A stretch of 64,000 nt of DNA, from assembly GCA_036785705.1 (NCBI GenBank), contig JAWUZG010000056.1:7937001-8001000 (forward strand), written 5' to 3'. How positions within the stretch are numbered: the first letter of the stretch is position 1; every line of letters starts with the position of its first letter. The stretch is from Acanthornis magna. Lineage: Eukaryota > Chordata > Aves > Passeriformes > Acanthizidae. Shown here piece by piece: positions 1 through 12,986 of the stretch. The translations under genes were made by a program, and so were the position numbers. The notes beneath the pieces were generated by a model. That model was not told the origin of the DNA. It was given only the letters and a program-made list of their open reading frames with translations, and searched no databases.

Positions 1-1774
1 TGGGGAAGTCAGGGTCTGTCGGTGACTTTCTGCCTCCTGAGGTAAATACAAAACATCAGAGTAACCAGTGAGCAGTGGTAGAGCTTGATACAGAGTCAGG
101 GCAGCACCACCATGCACTGAATTTGATTCCTGGAGCTCCATCCAGGTTTCAGCTGGGCTCTGCTTCCTGCAAACCTTTATTATTAAGGTTAAAAAAATAG
201 CAATTCTGTGCAAATACAGTACAGTTTTGAAAGAAGGTAGTGTGTTCCTTCTACAATATAGATTACAAAAGATGGAGCTAATTTGTGGCAAAATTAATTG
301 CAGACTCACATAGCAGGACATTCCTAAATACTTATTAATGCCTAATAATTGAAACTCACATTTCAGGCAGACAGCTAAAGCCCAACAGAAAAATACATGC
401 TGTATATTTAGTATGTGCCAACATCCCACACAATTTTAAAATAATCAAGGTAATTTAGTATCAGAAAACAAATATAATGTATTATTTTAATTAAAAGTTG
501 ATTTTAGATAATGGATAAAAACGATTTCTTACAGGATTACGCTGTCAGAGTATTAATCATTTGAAATTACTGTGCATGTTATAACACTACAATGGCACCT
601 AGTTGTATCTTACAAAAAAAAAAAAAAATCTAAAGGAAAAAGAAATATGGTGCTTAAAAAAGAAGTCCCAAACCTATAATGGCTCAATATATATTTTTCT
701 AGTTCCAAAGAAAATTTCTATCTTTTTATTGGTATGGGGTTTTTTTCATTGCATGTCTTTACATTTGAAATGAAGCATCAAACACGTACAGCTCTCATAA
801 TGTGCTGCTTTTCCACTTTAAAGTTAATTATGCCTTTGACACAAAGGTGGCTACTGTGGCTAAAGGCTTTTCCTCTGTGGAGGGGCTGTACCTACCTGAG
901 TCATCTTCAGCCAGGCATTAAAGGTCATGGTGAGAAAATTACAAATAGCTATTTTAGTGATGTATAAATGTACATCTGCAGCACAAATCCTGGGATATTT
1001 TTTGTTCATAAAATGTCTGTATTTTATCTAAAATGTGTCAAGCAACCATTTTTCAGAGTTACATGGTTTGGTCTGAATTGAACCAGAGCGACTTGGTGGC
1101 TGGATGGATGTGGCCAGACCATCATCTCTCCCAACATGCTCTGCTGGGCTACATGGTGTGTGCAAACACCACAGAAGTCCATGAAAATAAATATTAACAA
1201 TTCGTTAGAAAAATAAGTACAAGAAAACTCTCCTTTTACTAACAGAGAGGACTTGTCTCCAGTGATGATGCCAAAGCAGCCACCTACAGAAGCCCCATTC
1301 TGAAAGGGAACTGAAGCAATAAGAAAAAGGTTAGCAAAAAAACAAATTAACACAGTTTTTCTCCTCCAGTGCTTTCCTGGGTCAATCGATTGGTTTTAAG
1401 CATCCTAAGGTCTCTCTTGAAGAACAATCCAAAGCCACAGCTGATAAATGAGCACATGAAGGGTTCTTGATGCAGGCAGGGTCACCCCAGCACGAGGAGG
1501 TCCCAGCGCTGTGGGACGTGGGGCAGGGCAGCTGTGGGCACAGGAGGGCAGAGGAGAGGCTCCTGCTCAGCTCTGTCTTGCTTTGGGTTTTGCAGAAAAA
1601 ACTACTTTGGAACAGAACACAGATGAAACACCAAAGGGCTGCAGGCCCGTGTTAGTGAGATGATTGCAAGGAAACCAATTTGTAAAGCTGTGAGCAGTTA
1701 TCTCTACGACTGCACTGCCAGCACAAACCTATGGCCTTTTAAATTGGGGTCTTAAAGTAATCAGAGTAGTTAGA
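1..1774. other. Non-coding A+T-rich stretch
   Basis: No exon, RNA gene or recognisable repeat is visible. The only notable element is a run of 15 A at 614-628. Open frames at 734-967 (+) and 1024-1353 (-) are short, low in complexity and unlike any family I know. Intergenic or intronic origin cannot be told apart. Confidence 0.6.
614..628 (+). repeat. Poly-A homopolymer, 15 A
   Basis: Uninterrupted run of 15 A read directly. No retrocopy, LINE or SINE body is recognisable upstream, so it is called a simple repeat rather than a retroposon tail. Confidence 0.9.
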
Positions 1775-1840
1775 AAAATCAGGATGCCTCTGTCTTAGTG
1801 CTGTCTTGCTAATGACTCACTCTGTGACCCTGGGAAGATT
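1775..1840 (+). repeat. Possible MIR SINE remnant
   Basis: The phrase GACTCACTCTGTGACCCTGG (from 1814) resembles the MIR core region, where a GTGTGACCTTGGGCAAGTCA-like string follows the tRNA-derived part. Similarity fades after about 1835, and the pyrimidine-rich MIR continuation is not clear. Known: MIR is an ancient tRNA-derived SINE shared by amniotes. A chance resemblance is possible with so short a match. Confidence 0.4.
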
Positions 1841-4319
1841 ATGCAGGGTTTATGCAGTAAATGGCTCCTCAGAATGCAGTGGGTTTAGTGCAGTTGATCT
1901 GTTTGTAGCATTTTCTTCTTAATGCTTCCTTCTCTCTCTGTGATTCTGAGCACTAGCAAGGACATCTTGCAGGTAAATAAAGGGAAAGAGAAATACCTTC
2001 CCATCTGGGAAAGGTTAGTATTTGCAGGAATAGGGAGGAGTTGGTTGGTATTTCCCCAGGTGCCTATTAATTTCATGGCATGGAAAAATATTTTTTAAAA
2101 ATTGATAACAACAAAATACCTCATAAATGCAGCATCTGGACTTCAGCTGGGATGTGCAAGCTTTTCATATAAAAAAGCAGTACCAGGAGACCAACGTACC
2201 AAGACTGCATTTGTTGTTCAAATGTCATCATACCACAGAGTGAAAGAGCAAGAAACCAAAGGATTTGGGAGAAAAAAAACCCCCACGTTAAATATTTAAT
2301 TAGATTCAGCTTTGCTCAGAGAAATAGAGACTCTCGCCTTTTTATTCAACCCCACTAAAGTTCAGCTGGTGTGAGGGCCTGACTCTGGTCCAGCCATTGC
2401 TGCCTGCTTGCAAACATTTTTGTAGGCACACTGCATTGGCCTGACACACATCTGAAATTATAATCTGTCCTGAACTCTCAACTGAGAAACTGTTTCTACT
2501 CTGCCTGAAATGAAATATATTGGAAGCTCTGATTTTATTAGTGCATTCTGAATTCATCCGATGGCCTGATTTATGGTCTCCTCACTTGCTTTTCTCCTAC
2601 AGTCGCTAATAACTTTTCTGAGCTCTTCTCATTAAAATTGTAACTAGATCCCAGTCTGTGTCCTACAGGGAAGGCTGCTGACCAGAGCAGAGGTGCCAGA
2701 GGGTCCCCATGTTTAGGTTAGGGTTGGGAATTCCTTGGGCTGCAATGGTGGCACTGCATCCTCCCTACCAGACTGGTGCTTCTGCCCTTCATGCCAGCCA
2801 GGAAGAGTGTTGCTTAAGCTCCTGTAATGCTTTAAGGTAGGGAAGGAGAAGAAAATCTAATACATAGACAAGCTGTCCTGACCATTTTCAGGAATAATCC
2901 CCATTTGTCAACATAAAAGGAACTTTGTGATAGAAAAAATTGAATGGCCGAAAAAATAAATCCCAACCCCCAAACCAACCTGCATACATCTTGCTGTCCT
3001 TGTTTTGAGACTCAGAAGCTGTTTTCCATGGCAGAGTCTCACTGACATGCACAAAAATGAGCAAAGAATACCAGTTCTCAATGAAGGCCCTTCTGCAGGA
3101 TCATACCTGGCTGTAATAGTTGTTTTGTAACTTTTTCCAGTAGCTGACCTTAACCATTGGCAGAGGCAGTCCATGAGCTCATTGCATAAGCTTCTGCAGT
3201 GAGTATTGACAGCCTTTAACATCTGTCTGCTCCTGCACAGAAATGGACGGCTGCCTAGTAAGAGAAGAAAGGTGGCAATTGGCTTTTAATTTGGGTCACT
3301 TCAAGCACAGGGTTATTTCTCAAATCTTTGATTTACAATACTGGCCTCACATGAGAAAAAAATAATCAAAAGTAGATCAGAGCAGATGAATCATAAAAGC
3401 AATGCAGAAGCTAGCTGCACCTTCCTTTTCTGTGCAGTGAATATCCATGTGATTACTCTGATTTCCTCAGGAATACATGTTGGTCAATTAACAGCCTGAG
3501 GCTTTTTTTGTTAGAGACTAATGGCAAATTTTTATGATCAGGCCATGCTGTATAACTATGAATGGCCATTAGTTACAGGTTATTGTGCCTGGCCAACAAT
3601 TAGGTGAGAGAGAAGCACTTCCAATATTAATGCTGCGTGTGAGAATTGATTTCTGTGAGAGCTTGTGTATGCAGCTCGAACATTTAGTCTCTGTCACTGC
3701 TAGCACGAGTGAAATACTGACTCCATCGAGGGAGATGGCAGAGCTGCATGGGGCCAGGCCTTCACCCTCAATCACTCAGACGTTCCCAGAAAGCAAATGC
3801 TAAGGAGGTGTGAGCAAGGCCAAAGCAAAATGAGATGCACATCTGCAGGAAAGCATTTGTTGTAACAGGATGCAGTTCCCGACGTCATCTCTGGCCACAA
3901 GTGTTTGATAAGGGGATCAAGGCTTCAGGGTAGGAAAAATGCCTCTGCGGGAATGACCTGTTTATTCTGGTTGTTGGAGAGTTTTCCAGCAGGTACTGCC
4001 ATGGGAACTGAACAGGCTTGCTTGAGCCAGCTGACATTTTGTGTGTGGAGTCCTCTTGCCATCCCTGGACCACAATGTCTGTGGCTATAAATCTGTTTTT
4101 AAGTTCACTAGAAAAGCCCATTGTATATTGGATTCAGCTGGGACATAATACGCCAAATGCTGAGCACCCAGGCAGAAGTGAAAAGCCATGTGAAGGTACC
4201 CACAGAGCTCATTGAGACTGCTGGGGAGTGCTCCTGGTGCTAACAGAAGCAGAAGAAGGTGTTTTGTTTTGTTTCACTTCTACTGGTAACACTCAAGCCA
4301 GGCGTATCTAGATATCAAA
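1841..4319. other. Non-coding unique sequence
   Basis: No exon or family-level repeat was found. A short telomere-like phrase (TTAGG, TTAGGG, TTGGG) occurs at 2712-2727 but covers under three units. A GTTTT micro-repeat lies at 4260-4274, just before the CR1 tail. Overlapping frames near 3569-3803 and 3885-4121 have no recognisable product. Confidence 0.55.
4260..4274 (+). repeat. (GTTTT)n micro-repeat
   Basis: About three units of GTTTT are read directly. Too short to assign to an element. Confidence 0.8.
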
Positions 4320-4402
4320 ATCATAGAATGATTGAGGTGGGAAGGGACCTCTGGAGATCATCTCTTTCAAGACCCCTGCTTAAGCAGGGCCACCTGGAGC
4401 TA
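4320..4402 (-). repeat. CR1 LINE 3'-end fragment
   Basis: On the plus strand the segment starts TCATAGAATGATTGAGGTGG, runs through GAAGGGACCTCTGGAGATCA and reaches the CCCCTGCTTAAGCAGGGCCA block. This is the reverse complement of the CR1 3' end used throughout bird genomes. The TCATAGAAT start corresponds to the terminal 8-bp motif of CR1, so the element lies on the minus strand. Only about 80 bp survive, as expected for a heavily 5'-truncated copy; no reverse transcriptase coding is present. Similarity is lost after about 4402. This is a main reason for calling the window avian. Confidence 0.9.
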
Positions 4403-7400
4403 CTCAAACCTTCAGGAAATCACTGATCTGAGTTAGGACCCTGGACTGAATGACAGTAAAAATGATTATTCATCCTTATAACCCTTTCTAGGAGAACTTT
4501 CAGATTAAGCAAATCTTCTTGCAGAAAGGTGAAGTCTTCCTTCTACCCACACTGAGGGGAGTTTAGATATCTGACTACTCTTTTTATTGCAGCACTTACT
4601 TCTCTTTGACAAGCATAGAGTGCACATCTCAAATAGTCCTTCTCTGTTCAGATCCCAGAGGATATCTGCCGATCCTAATGCACAACGTACCGTTCTCCAC
4701 GCGAGTCTTTCATCTGAAATGACATCACAATCAAAAGCAAGGTTATACAGAGTGCAACACACTGAGAAAGTCATGTGATATTTCAGAGCTGCTTCATTAC
4801 TGAGATGAGAGTTCAGAAAGTACTTGAAAATGACATTTTACTATATAGGATATGTTCTATATTACAAGCATTCCTTGCTAGTTCCTGCTGCTTCAGTTAA
4901 ACTGCAGTACTTGGTAAAAGACTGGATTTGCTCTTCCACAGGAACAAAATTCCAGGTACAATTGCTCCCCGTACTCTGAGGGAGGGGATACGCCTCAAAA
5001 GGCTCTAACTACAAAAGGCATTCTAGACCAGGAGGGACAAAATATCGCATAGGACACAAAGCAAGATCAGTTGCCAAAAATATACTTTTTGTCACATTTC
5101 AGATGAAAACCATTTAGAAACCTGTCATCTCAATCTGATGGCTGGAGGGAGGAGAAAATGTTTGCACTGAAACTGGTTAACGGAATGGACAGCTTTATGA
5201 TCTTGGCTTCTAATAAAATCTTGCACAAATGCCACCCAGCTAACAATGTCAGCAGTCTCTATCTAAATCCTATACTGGACTTCTTACACTCCTCTTTGTG
5301 TTCTCTGAAACGTAGTTTGACTTCTTCTGCACAGAACAATAAGTAACCTGTCACAAAGCAGCACTTTAGTATTTTAGTGCTCATTTGTTTTTTTCATAAA
5401 GTCCTTCCAATGAAGGTTTCTCTCCTGAACTGCTGCTTCATAGGATATTCCAGCCCCACTCCCCTCTGCTTCAGATGCAAAGTCAGGATCAAAGGAGCCC
5501 AGCTTCAAAATGGCAGATTGAGCCTTTGTTATGCCACCCAGTCTCGCCTCCAAGCTTGTCACAGCATGAATGACAAGGCAGAACCTTGTCTAGGATGGTT
5601 GCCTCTTAACCCCTTCCTATCAAGCACAGGCTCTTCCATCTCATCATTGTAACTCAGGTGTTGACCTTTGTATCTCTGAGAATTTCCCCAAATCTCCATC
5701 AAACACCCATAAGTAGCTTGTCCATAACAGGGTTGGGGAGAGCAGTGGGGCAACAGACCCAAACCAAACCAGGGGTCTGAAAGCAAGTCTGTAAAACCAA
5801 CAGAAACCAGCAGAGGATACGTGGCTAAATACCAGTCATGCCTTTGAAAATCCCCTCAGCTGTTAGGCCTATTTAATCCTTGCTCACTGCTCAGACATTA
5901 ACAAAGACGCCAGCTCTGATGTGTAACATTCACCCTTGTAGACATGGGGAAGAACCATGGCATCGCTGGACGACACACCAAATCCCCTAATCCCAACCCT
6001 ACAGATACCAACTAGCTAGTGCTTCTTGATGACGACAGGATTTCAACCAATAACCACAGACCTACAAAGCCCCTGATACCTTATTTAGGAATTTCTGAAC
6101 TATCCAAGGTTACAGAATCTGTTTCCATTTTGGGGGCTATTTTCCTCGTGGGGTTGTTCTGCTCTTATGGCTGTTGTTTTAAAATAAAGCAATTCTGGAA
6201 TACTAATAAGTCAATGTGAATTCTTTTTCCCCTAAGATTATTACAAACGTTGACATTAAATGTACTAGCCTGAACTCAGTTTCTGTCTGATTTAATAAAT
6301 TTATGCCAGCCAACCAGCAATTTTTTTCTTTTTTAATTAACCCTGGAGGTTAAATGGAAGTTTACTAAAATGAGAGTATGTTAAATGAATAATTTCTCTT
6401 GGCTTCTTTCAGGAAGTCTCTCTCTTACCCCAATAATCAGTTCTGCTGCAAAGAGATCAATAAGGTCTTTCAATTCAATGAGTAGAAGGCATACATTAAA
6501 AGGTTGGTAACAAACCTGATACACTGGAGAAGATATTACAGCTTTTATGGGGTTTTTTGACACTAAATCTATCTGCTAAAATTTCTTGAGAAAAGGTTAC
6601 TGCCCATACACTAATATTGCCAAATGGCATAATTTGTTAGCATTGCTTGAGAAGATTTCCTGGCATTTATCCACAAACACGAGTCTTGTCTGTAAAATCC
6701 TCATTCCAGAAGAAAGTACACTTTTAATCCTAAAGCAAAAAATAGCTTCAGAAGCCAACCACTGTCAGGTCTTCCCATCCCATAAATGAGCACAGCAGGT
6801 TATCCTTTCTAGACTGTAAAATCCCAGTTAAGAATTCTCCCCTTCCCATGAAGGAGACTCCCACCTAACAGCTCACCAGGTACGGTGTGTGCAGCCCCAG
6901 ACACCCTGCACACACACCCTTGACGCTTTTGTTAGGAACCTGTGTCTACACAGGAACTGGGTTTAGCTCTCCCCAGGAGTGGTCACCCAAGACAGTTCAG
7001 TGCAGGTCATGCTTGTGAGCAAACATTAAATTCACCGTGATTTAGTGTCAGCCTCACTGAAGGACATGGAACAGTATAAAACCCTTCAGTTATATCCTCT
7101 TCTGGGCTGTAATTATAATAATAGCTTCAGATCATTAAATATAGCCATCATTGTACTTCTATCAGTCTCAAGCCAAACGTGCAAGCTCCCAAGGAAAAGG
7201 AGTGAGTTTTGCAGAGAGCTGAACTGTAACAAGAACTCAATGACAGCATCCATGCAGAGCACCAGAGCTGAGCTATGCAGCTCCCAGAAGAGCAGCCAGT
7301 GTGTTTACATCCATTGCAGGAAGATGTGTTCAAAGAATTTCATGCTGCAGAATCCTCTCCATGGATTTAAATCCTCAGAGACACAAAAGTCTTGGTTTAT

Positions 7401-7589
7401 TCCTGTGATATTTCAGAAAAACAGAAATCACCTGGCAGATACTTCAGGTCATGTTTGGCAGGAATTTACCAACACTGCTTCAGTTCTCATCACAGTCTGA
7501 GTTCTCCTCAGTGGCCCCATTTTGTTCTTGTTAAGTAAACACAACTAGCACTCAGGAAAAGTGCTCAAAGTAAAACGCTTTATATGAGG
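4403..7589. other. Non-coding unique sequence
   Basis: No exon, RNA gene or repeat family is recognised. Frames such as 5377-5652 (+), 5559-5786 (-) and 7045-7500 (+, 151 codons) show no domain, periodicity or flanking splice pattern that supports coding. Confidence 0.55.
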
Positions 7590-7930
7590 TGCCTGACTGA
7601 AATAAGCATTTCAATTAGATTCATTAAGTAAGTTATTACTTGTTAATTGAACAGCAACAGACTGCTAAGGATCACTTATTGAGGTCTAATAAGTATGTAA
7701 GAGTGAAATCTACTCTTCATGTAATTCCATCAGCAATAAACTAGTATAATTAGCTTCTTACTAACAAACTTAAATTGTGGGGAATGTTGAGGCAGATAAT
7801 TGGCACTTAGGAAGATACCTATAGCAAGTTAGTGCAGTATCAATTAACATACTTATGAAATGTCAGTTTAAACTCTGAGCAAATAATTGATACCAACGGG
7901 CTTGGGTTACTTAGTTAAAAGCTATTTAAA
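7590..7930. promoter_or_regulatory. Candidate conserved regulatory element, homeodomain-site rich
   Basis: This block is dense in TAAT/ATTA cores: TCAATTAGATTCATTAAG near 7611, GTTAATTGAAC near 7642, AGTATAATTAGCTTC near 7743, TATCAATTAAC near 7839 and AATAATTGATACC near 7882. An imperfect dyad, ATTAAGTAAGT...ACTTGTTAAT, spans 7623-7647. It has no simple repeat or transposon signature. Site density and complexity are typical of conserved non-coding elements near developmental genes, but conservation was not tested and A+T-rich DNA produces such cores by chance. Confidence 0.3.
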
Positions 7931-8329
7931 TGCTTAAACTTCCATATTCAGAAAAAAATTGAAAAAAGTCCTCTCACTGCTCTTTTAAAAAAATTATTAC
8001 ATATGCCTCATTTCCAGGTGCATAACCTATGAATTACCTTAAATAACCATCAGTAAAGACTCTGGGGTGCTGGCTATGCCCCCTGGCACATGTGAGTGTT
8101 TCAAGGACCTGTTTGCCCAAGCTGCTTTCTGCTCAGGAGCCTGCTTGCCTCTCACCCCTCACTCTCACACCATCTGGAGGCTATTTAGCAACTTATTTTT
8201 ATAAAATTGTGCTTCCAAAGGAGTGTTAATCACCTGAGAAACGGCTAATCCCTGTTCCTTGTACTTGCAGACACCACAGGACCTCACCCTAATTTGATCA
8301 AATTAAGGTTCATACCCCATGACTGTGAA
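7931..8329. other. Non-coding unique sequence
   Basis: Nothing is recognised between the A+T-rich block and the MIR remnant. Confidence 0.5.
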
Positions 8330-8445
8330 GTCTCATTTTATACATAGAGAATCTAAGGCACCAAAGCAGTGACTTTTGTCCAAAGATGACACTGAAAGAC
8401 CACAGTAGTGCTGGGATCAATTCCTTCCCCAGGAGCTAGTACATA
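8330..8445 (-). repeat. MIR SINE remnant
   Basis: Read on the plus strand, the order of blocks matches the reverse complement of MIR: CTCATTTTATACATAGAGAA, then CTAAGGCACC (8353), then AGTGACTTTTGTCCAAAG (8369), then a CAGTAGTGCTGGGATCAA phrase (8403) in place of the MIR string that ends in a TGGGATT-type motif. Several blocks in the correct order make chance unlikely. Known: MIR is an ancient amniote SINE, so this copy predates birds. No target duplication is visible. Confidence 0.7.
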
Positions 8446-10529
8446 AAATACCTTTCTGTGTCATTTGGACAAACCAACCAACCAATCTGAGTGATAGAAC
8501 AAGGTAAACATAGTAACTGCCTGCTCAGGAGAAGCAGCAACAGAACCAGCACTCATGTGTCTAGTCCTGGGATCTTAACACAGCTCCATCTCTTCCTCCA
8601 AGTATTTTCCAGATGTTCTGGAAATTCTTTGCCTTCTTGCCATGTTAGAAATGGAAATCTCTCTACTCTCTCTCTGACTTAATATGCAGTTTGGCTGAAG
8701 GAAATTAAGCATTTTGCAAAGGCACAGAGTGTATGGAGCACTTCTGTTTGTATGCAAAGCCTGAGCCTTCAAACCCACCAGAGGCCTTGGGAGGAAGGCA
8801 AGGAACTCCCACTTCAGGGAGCAAGGGCAACTCTTGGTGGCAGAGGTGTTGGGCTAGAGCCTCAGTGCAGGTGTTTGCTGCAGTGCAGGTGGAGGCAGAG
8901 GCACGGAGGTGGGAGGATATCAGAGCAGAAACCAGGCAGGAGAACCAAGGACAGCAGGCAAGAGTTCCCAGCTGGGCACACCAGGGTGTGGAGCAGACAA
9001 GGTGGAAGGGAAGGGGAACACAGGGCTGGAGTCTGAACGTGGGTGAGGACAGGAGGGCCAGGAAGCAGCAAGTATTGGCAAGGGTAGTAGTACTTGCCAT
9101 TTAAAGGGTATCTGTGCAAACCAATTTTAGAAACTTCTATTTTAAATCAGGTTCACCCCTCCCCCTTCCCCACATACAGAAACACACACTGATCCATCAC
9201 CTATTTAAAAAAATTGTCAGCATATCCCTGTCAGCTAGCAGTGTGATTTTTTTTCAGCTATGCCAGCAAAAGCCCTAATGTAGACACAGCTATAATATGA
9301 GCAAAAGGGGGAAAAGAACTTTCTTTTTGCCAATACAGCTTCTTTTTCTCAGGCAACTGGTACAAGATATATTTTTGCAGTTTTTTTTCCTAGTGTAAGC
9401 TTCTGCACTCTGAGTGATTGCACTGTCAGTGCAGCTGTGCACTAGGTTCAAAAAAGGTGTCCACAAGACCTTAAATTTTGCTGGGGAAAGGACAGCACGC
9501 AGCACTGTGAAATCCTGTCAGTGCCTGGACCTCGTAGGTATGGATGTAATTAAAATACAAAATAATACAGAATTGCAAGCCCACCATTCCCAAGCTCCAG
9601 AGTATGGAAGCCAGATTTTGCTCACTTCCCAGCCTTTCTCAGAAGCAGCTTCGACCCAGTGCAGCACTGCAGGTAATCAGTGTCTTCTTAAAGTAAATTA
9701 TATTCTAAAACTTAGAGCTGGTTCAGTGTCCAGAAGCTGAGAAGTATGGGAAGGACTTTTCTGTTCTGTATGAATGGAACAAAACTCAAGCATCTAGGGG
9801 GAAAGGCAATCTCAAATTATAAATAATGCAGAAACTCCAACATACCTTTTAAAGCCTCAGTCCCCTTATAATTTAATGTTTGAAATGCTATGCTACTCCT
9901 TTGGAAGCCTTTTCTCTCTCCACTGCTGATGATGGTCCATCTTCTCAGACACTTGAATAATGTCTCTCTTCCTCTTGTAACACCTTTTCTGACTACTGCT
10001 CATGCATAGTAATGCTAATAATCTTGCAGCTTTCAGCAACATTTTTCTTCCTTTAAATGAAAGCCTGGTTTTATGCAGGGCTGTTTTGTTCAGTACCTTG
10101 TCTCCTGCATGCCCCTTTCACTGCACAGGGTACCTGTGTACATACAAATGTCTATTTACTGCCGCCCATTATGAGCTGTTCGTGTTCCATTTAGCAGCAT
10201 GCAGGAGAATCAGACTAATTGATTACCTATATTGTATAAATTTTAGCAAAGCATAAATGATACAGTCAAGATTAGCTTGCTATTTTGTTGAATATTTTAC
10301 AAATATATATGTAAGCATAATTCCTCCCAAAAGAACTTATACCATCATTAACCAGGGACCTTGTGCATGTGAAATGGACTTGATCCCGAGCAAATTATAC
10401 AGCAGATAATACCATGTGCAGTCAAGTAGAAGGATATCTTTTATACTACCTGACAACCACAGAGTTTTACACTTCTTTCCTCAGAGAAGATGAATTCAGA
10501 TCCTATCACCTCCTAAATGTAATAACGTA
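8446..10529. other. Non-coding sequence with a G-rich island
   Basis: A short ACCA repeat sits at about 8471-8486. From 8705 to 9119 the plus strand is G-rich and unusually poor in stop codons, with open frames on both strands; none resembles a known protein. After 9120 the sequence returns to ordinary A+T-rich non-coding DNA. Confidence 0.5.
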
Positions 10530-10650
10530 AATGTAGACAATAGATAGGTATTAAGCTCATTTGTCAAGGAAAACTAGGCAATTCCCCTCAGGTCATGAAG
10601 CAAGAAAGGACAAGAAAAGCAAACAATCCAAAATTTAACTCTTAGTCTGG
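10530..10650 (-). repeat. MIR SINE remnant
   Basis: Plus-strand blocks in order: ATAGATAGGTATTAAGCTCA (10540), TTTGTCAAGGAAAACTAGGC (10560), then CAGGTCATGAAGCAAGAAAG and, at the far end, AACTCTTAGTCTGGTCC. These follow the reverse complement of MIR: GGTAGGTATTATTATCC, CATTTTACAGATGAGGAAAC, CCAAGGTCACACAGC and ACTCCCAGTCCGGTGCT. Divergence is high, as expected of an ancient copy. This is recognised from memory of the family, not aligned. Confidence 0.55.
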
Positions 10651-12986
10651 TCCTATAACTGGTGGGGTCCACACTAATAAGCTTTGTGCTTCTAAGTTAT
10701 TTTTAAGCACCTTCTCAGTCATCATTAAATGTTAAAAGGATCTTGTATCTTTTGGAAAGGGTGCAGTTGAAGATCCTGGCTATTTCCAAAGCTTCCTGAA
10801 ATAGAAATCCTCACGTGTAAATAGCCAGTATAGAATTTCAACTGCATTTTATATAAATAATTCTGGTAGGAAACCTGGACTAAAATCATTCTAATGACTT
10901 TGATACAAGTGCACAGTTGGTCTGTGAACTTGCAGCCACTGCAAAGAGTAATCACATTAATCTGAACACTATTCCAAAGGCAGCTGACAACGAAATGAAT
11001 ACCAGACTAGTCAGCTCTGGCCTCTCATGCTTATTTAACCAATGTTCCTGCTACACTTAATATTATCACTGTAAAATCCAGAGAGAACCCTTCTCCTTAA
11101 ATATAGTCTGGAAACAAAGTTGTACGCTGCATTCTCAGAAACAGTCACACACTATTAAAATAGAAGAAGCAAATTATAAGCAAGAGCTTAGAATAAAGGT
11201 GAAAAACACAGACACCTTCAGAACACTGAACATGATTACAGCAAATGCCATCATTCGCTTTCCCTTTGAATTGATGTTAACAAGTAAAGCATTTTACTTG
11301 TCTTTGTTTACCAGGAGAACATAAATACTGCATAAACTACATCTTCTTGCCAACTAAGCTTTGTCTGAAGAATGGCAGCTTGTTCTAACTATGCTTACAC
11401 TTTCAAAGGGTAGAAAGCTCAGTAGTTGAGCAGGAAAGATGGGGGATGCTATATCCATGTGAAATGCATTTTTCATTAAATAAGTACTTGAGAAACCCTT
11501 AATGTCTCAGCCAGAGATTGCCCAAAGGTCTGTGCTGCTCAGCAGGATCTATCTCCAACAAGTATTTAATGAAACAACTGAATTGGGAGCCTAGATCCTA
11601 GCCCAAAGAGCCTTCCTTAGGGATTTAGAGCCACCTTTCCTAGGAAGAGGATCACAAAAGCACTCAGGTCTTTCTGAGGTGCCATTGCACCACTAAACAA
11701 TCCAGCAGTGCCCTGCCTAGGCCTTCTGTGTGTTCTGGATTCCCTAATTTTTCCCACAGAAGCCCCTCTTCCTCGTGTACTGAACAGCTGCCCAGAGCCC
11801 TGCAGGCTCCCTTTAAGGAGCCAGCTGCCCCATGCCTTGATGCACTAACACCAAACCTGCTGCGATCCTGGTGAAGCCTTCTGTCATGGGTTTATCATAT
11901 TCCAGAAAATACAGGACTGCTGGGCACTGCTGAATAAACAACTATAGTGCCTGCAAGCTTTGCAGGGCCACCCAGCTACTCTGGAATAATTTTATACACA
12001 AGAGCTTCAAGGTAGCTCTGAATGCCAGCTCAGCTACAGCACTAAGTGGGCTCCTTGTGGATATTCTTGCAGAGCAAACATCAAGTGATGTCAGGTGAAT
12101 GCTCTTGCAGTATTTTGTGCTATTTTGTGGGGATAGCCACAAAAAACCCCCCTGTCCTTAGCCTTGCACCAGGCAAGCACAGGGGCTTCAGCCAATTCAT
12201 CATGAGCTGATCTAAACTTAACTGTTTCAAGCCTATGATGGGCGGGTTCTGCCTCCCGAGCTGCAAGCTGGCTGGAGACTTGTTGTTAGGACCTATGGAT
12301 TGAGGGGAAGGAGGAACAGTTTCCACTGGCTTTGTGCAAAGATGGAGCTGGGCTTATGAAAGAAATGACAGCATAATATCAAAATGTGTCTTTCAGTCAA
12401 CCCGAGGATGAAATGCCCTGAGTGTGTCTGCCCTGCTCGAACGACCCAATTCTGATTCCTATTTCACATGGAAGCAAAATTTTAAAAATGATACGCCTAA
12501 GCATGGCTACTCTAATACAAACTGGGCTGTGCTCCATAGATTGCTGGATGAAAAATTAGCATCAAGGACCACCATGCAGTGTGTAACATCTGGAAAAAAG
12601 TTATAGAGCCATCTTAATTATTTTTTAGAGGAGAAAACTGTAAATGGTAGAAGGTATAAGAGGAAATTCGAACAGACTGTACATTGTCGGGGACTCTATT
12701 TCCAGCTGTGGCAAACCTGATAATAAAGCACACTATCACCTCAAAGTTCAAACATCAGCAGAAACAAGGCAGCCCCCATGGAGAGCTTCCATGCAATATG
12801 GGCTTTCAAAATGGCAGCTCCCCACCGGTGAGAAGCAGTCTGGATGCTTTGGAGAAAGTCTGAAAACATTTAAGGGATCAAGGTACAGCCTTGAGTGAGA
12901 TATTCTCCTTTTTTTTGTATCTTTGGAGGATGTTTTCATTGTTTCATGCATTAAATAAAAGAGAGTGAAGACACTTTACTTATAAT
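10651..12986. other. Non-coding unique sequence
   Basis: No exon or repeat family is seen. Frames between 11942 and 12326 (-) and 12424-12951 (both strands) overlap each other without coding character. Confidence 0.5.

Noticed and set aside
2712..2727. Interstitial telomere repeat
   Set aside because: Fewer than three imperfect TTAGGG-like units; chance is sufficient.
4460..4530. MIR-like phrase beside the CR1 tail (CATCCTTATAACCCTTTCTA)
   Set aside because: Only one block resembles MIR; the expected neighbouring blocks are missing.
7045..7500. 151-codon plus-strand frame as a gene
   Set aside because: Product resembles nothing known and has no flanking exon structure.
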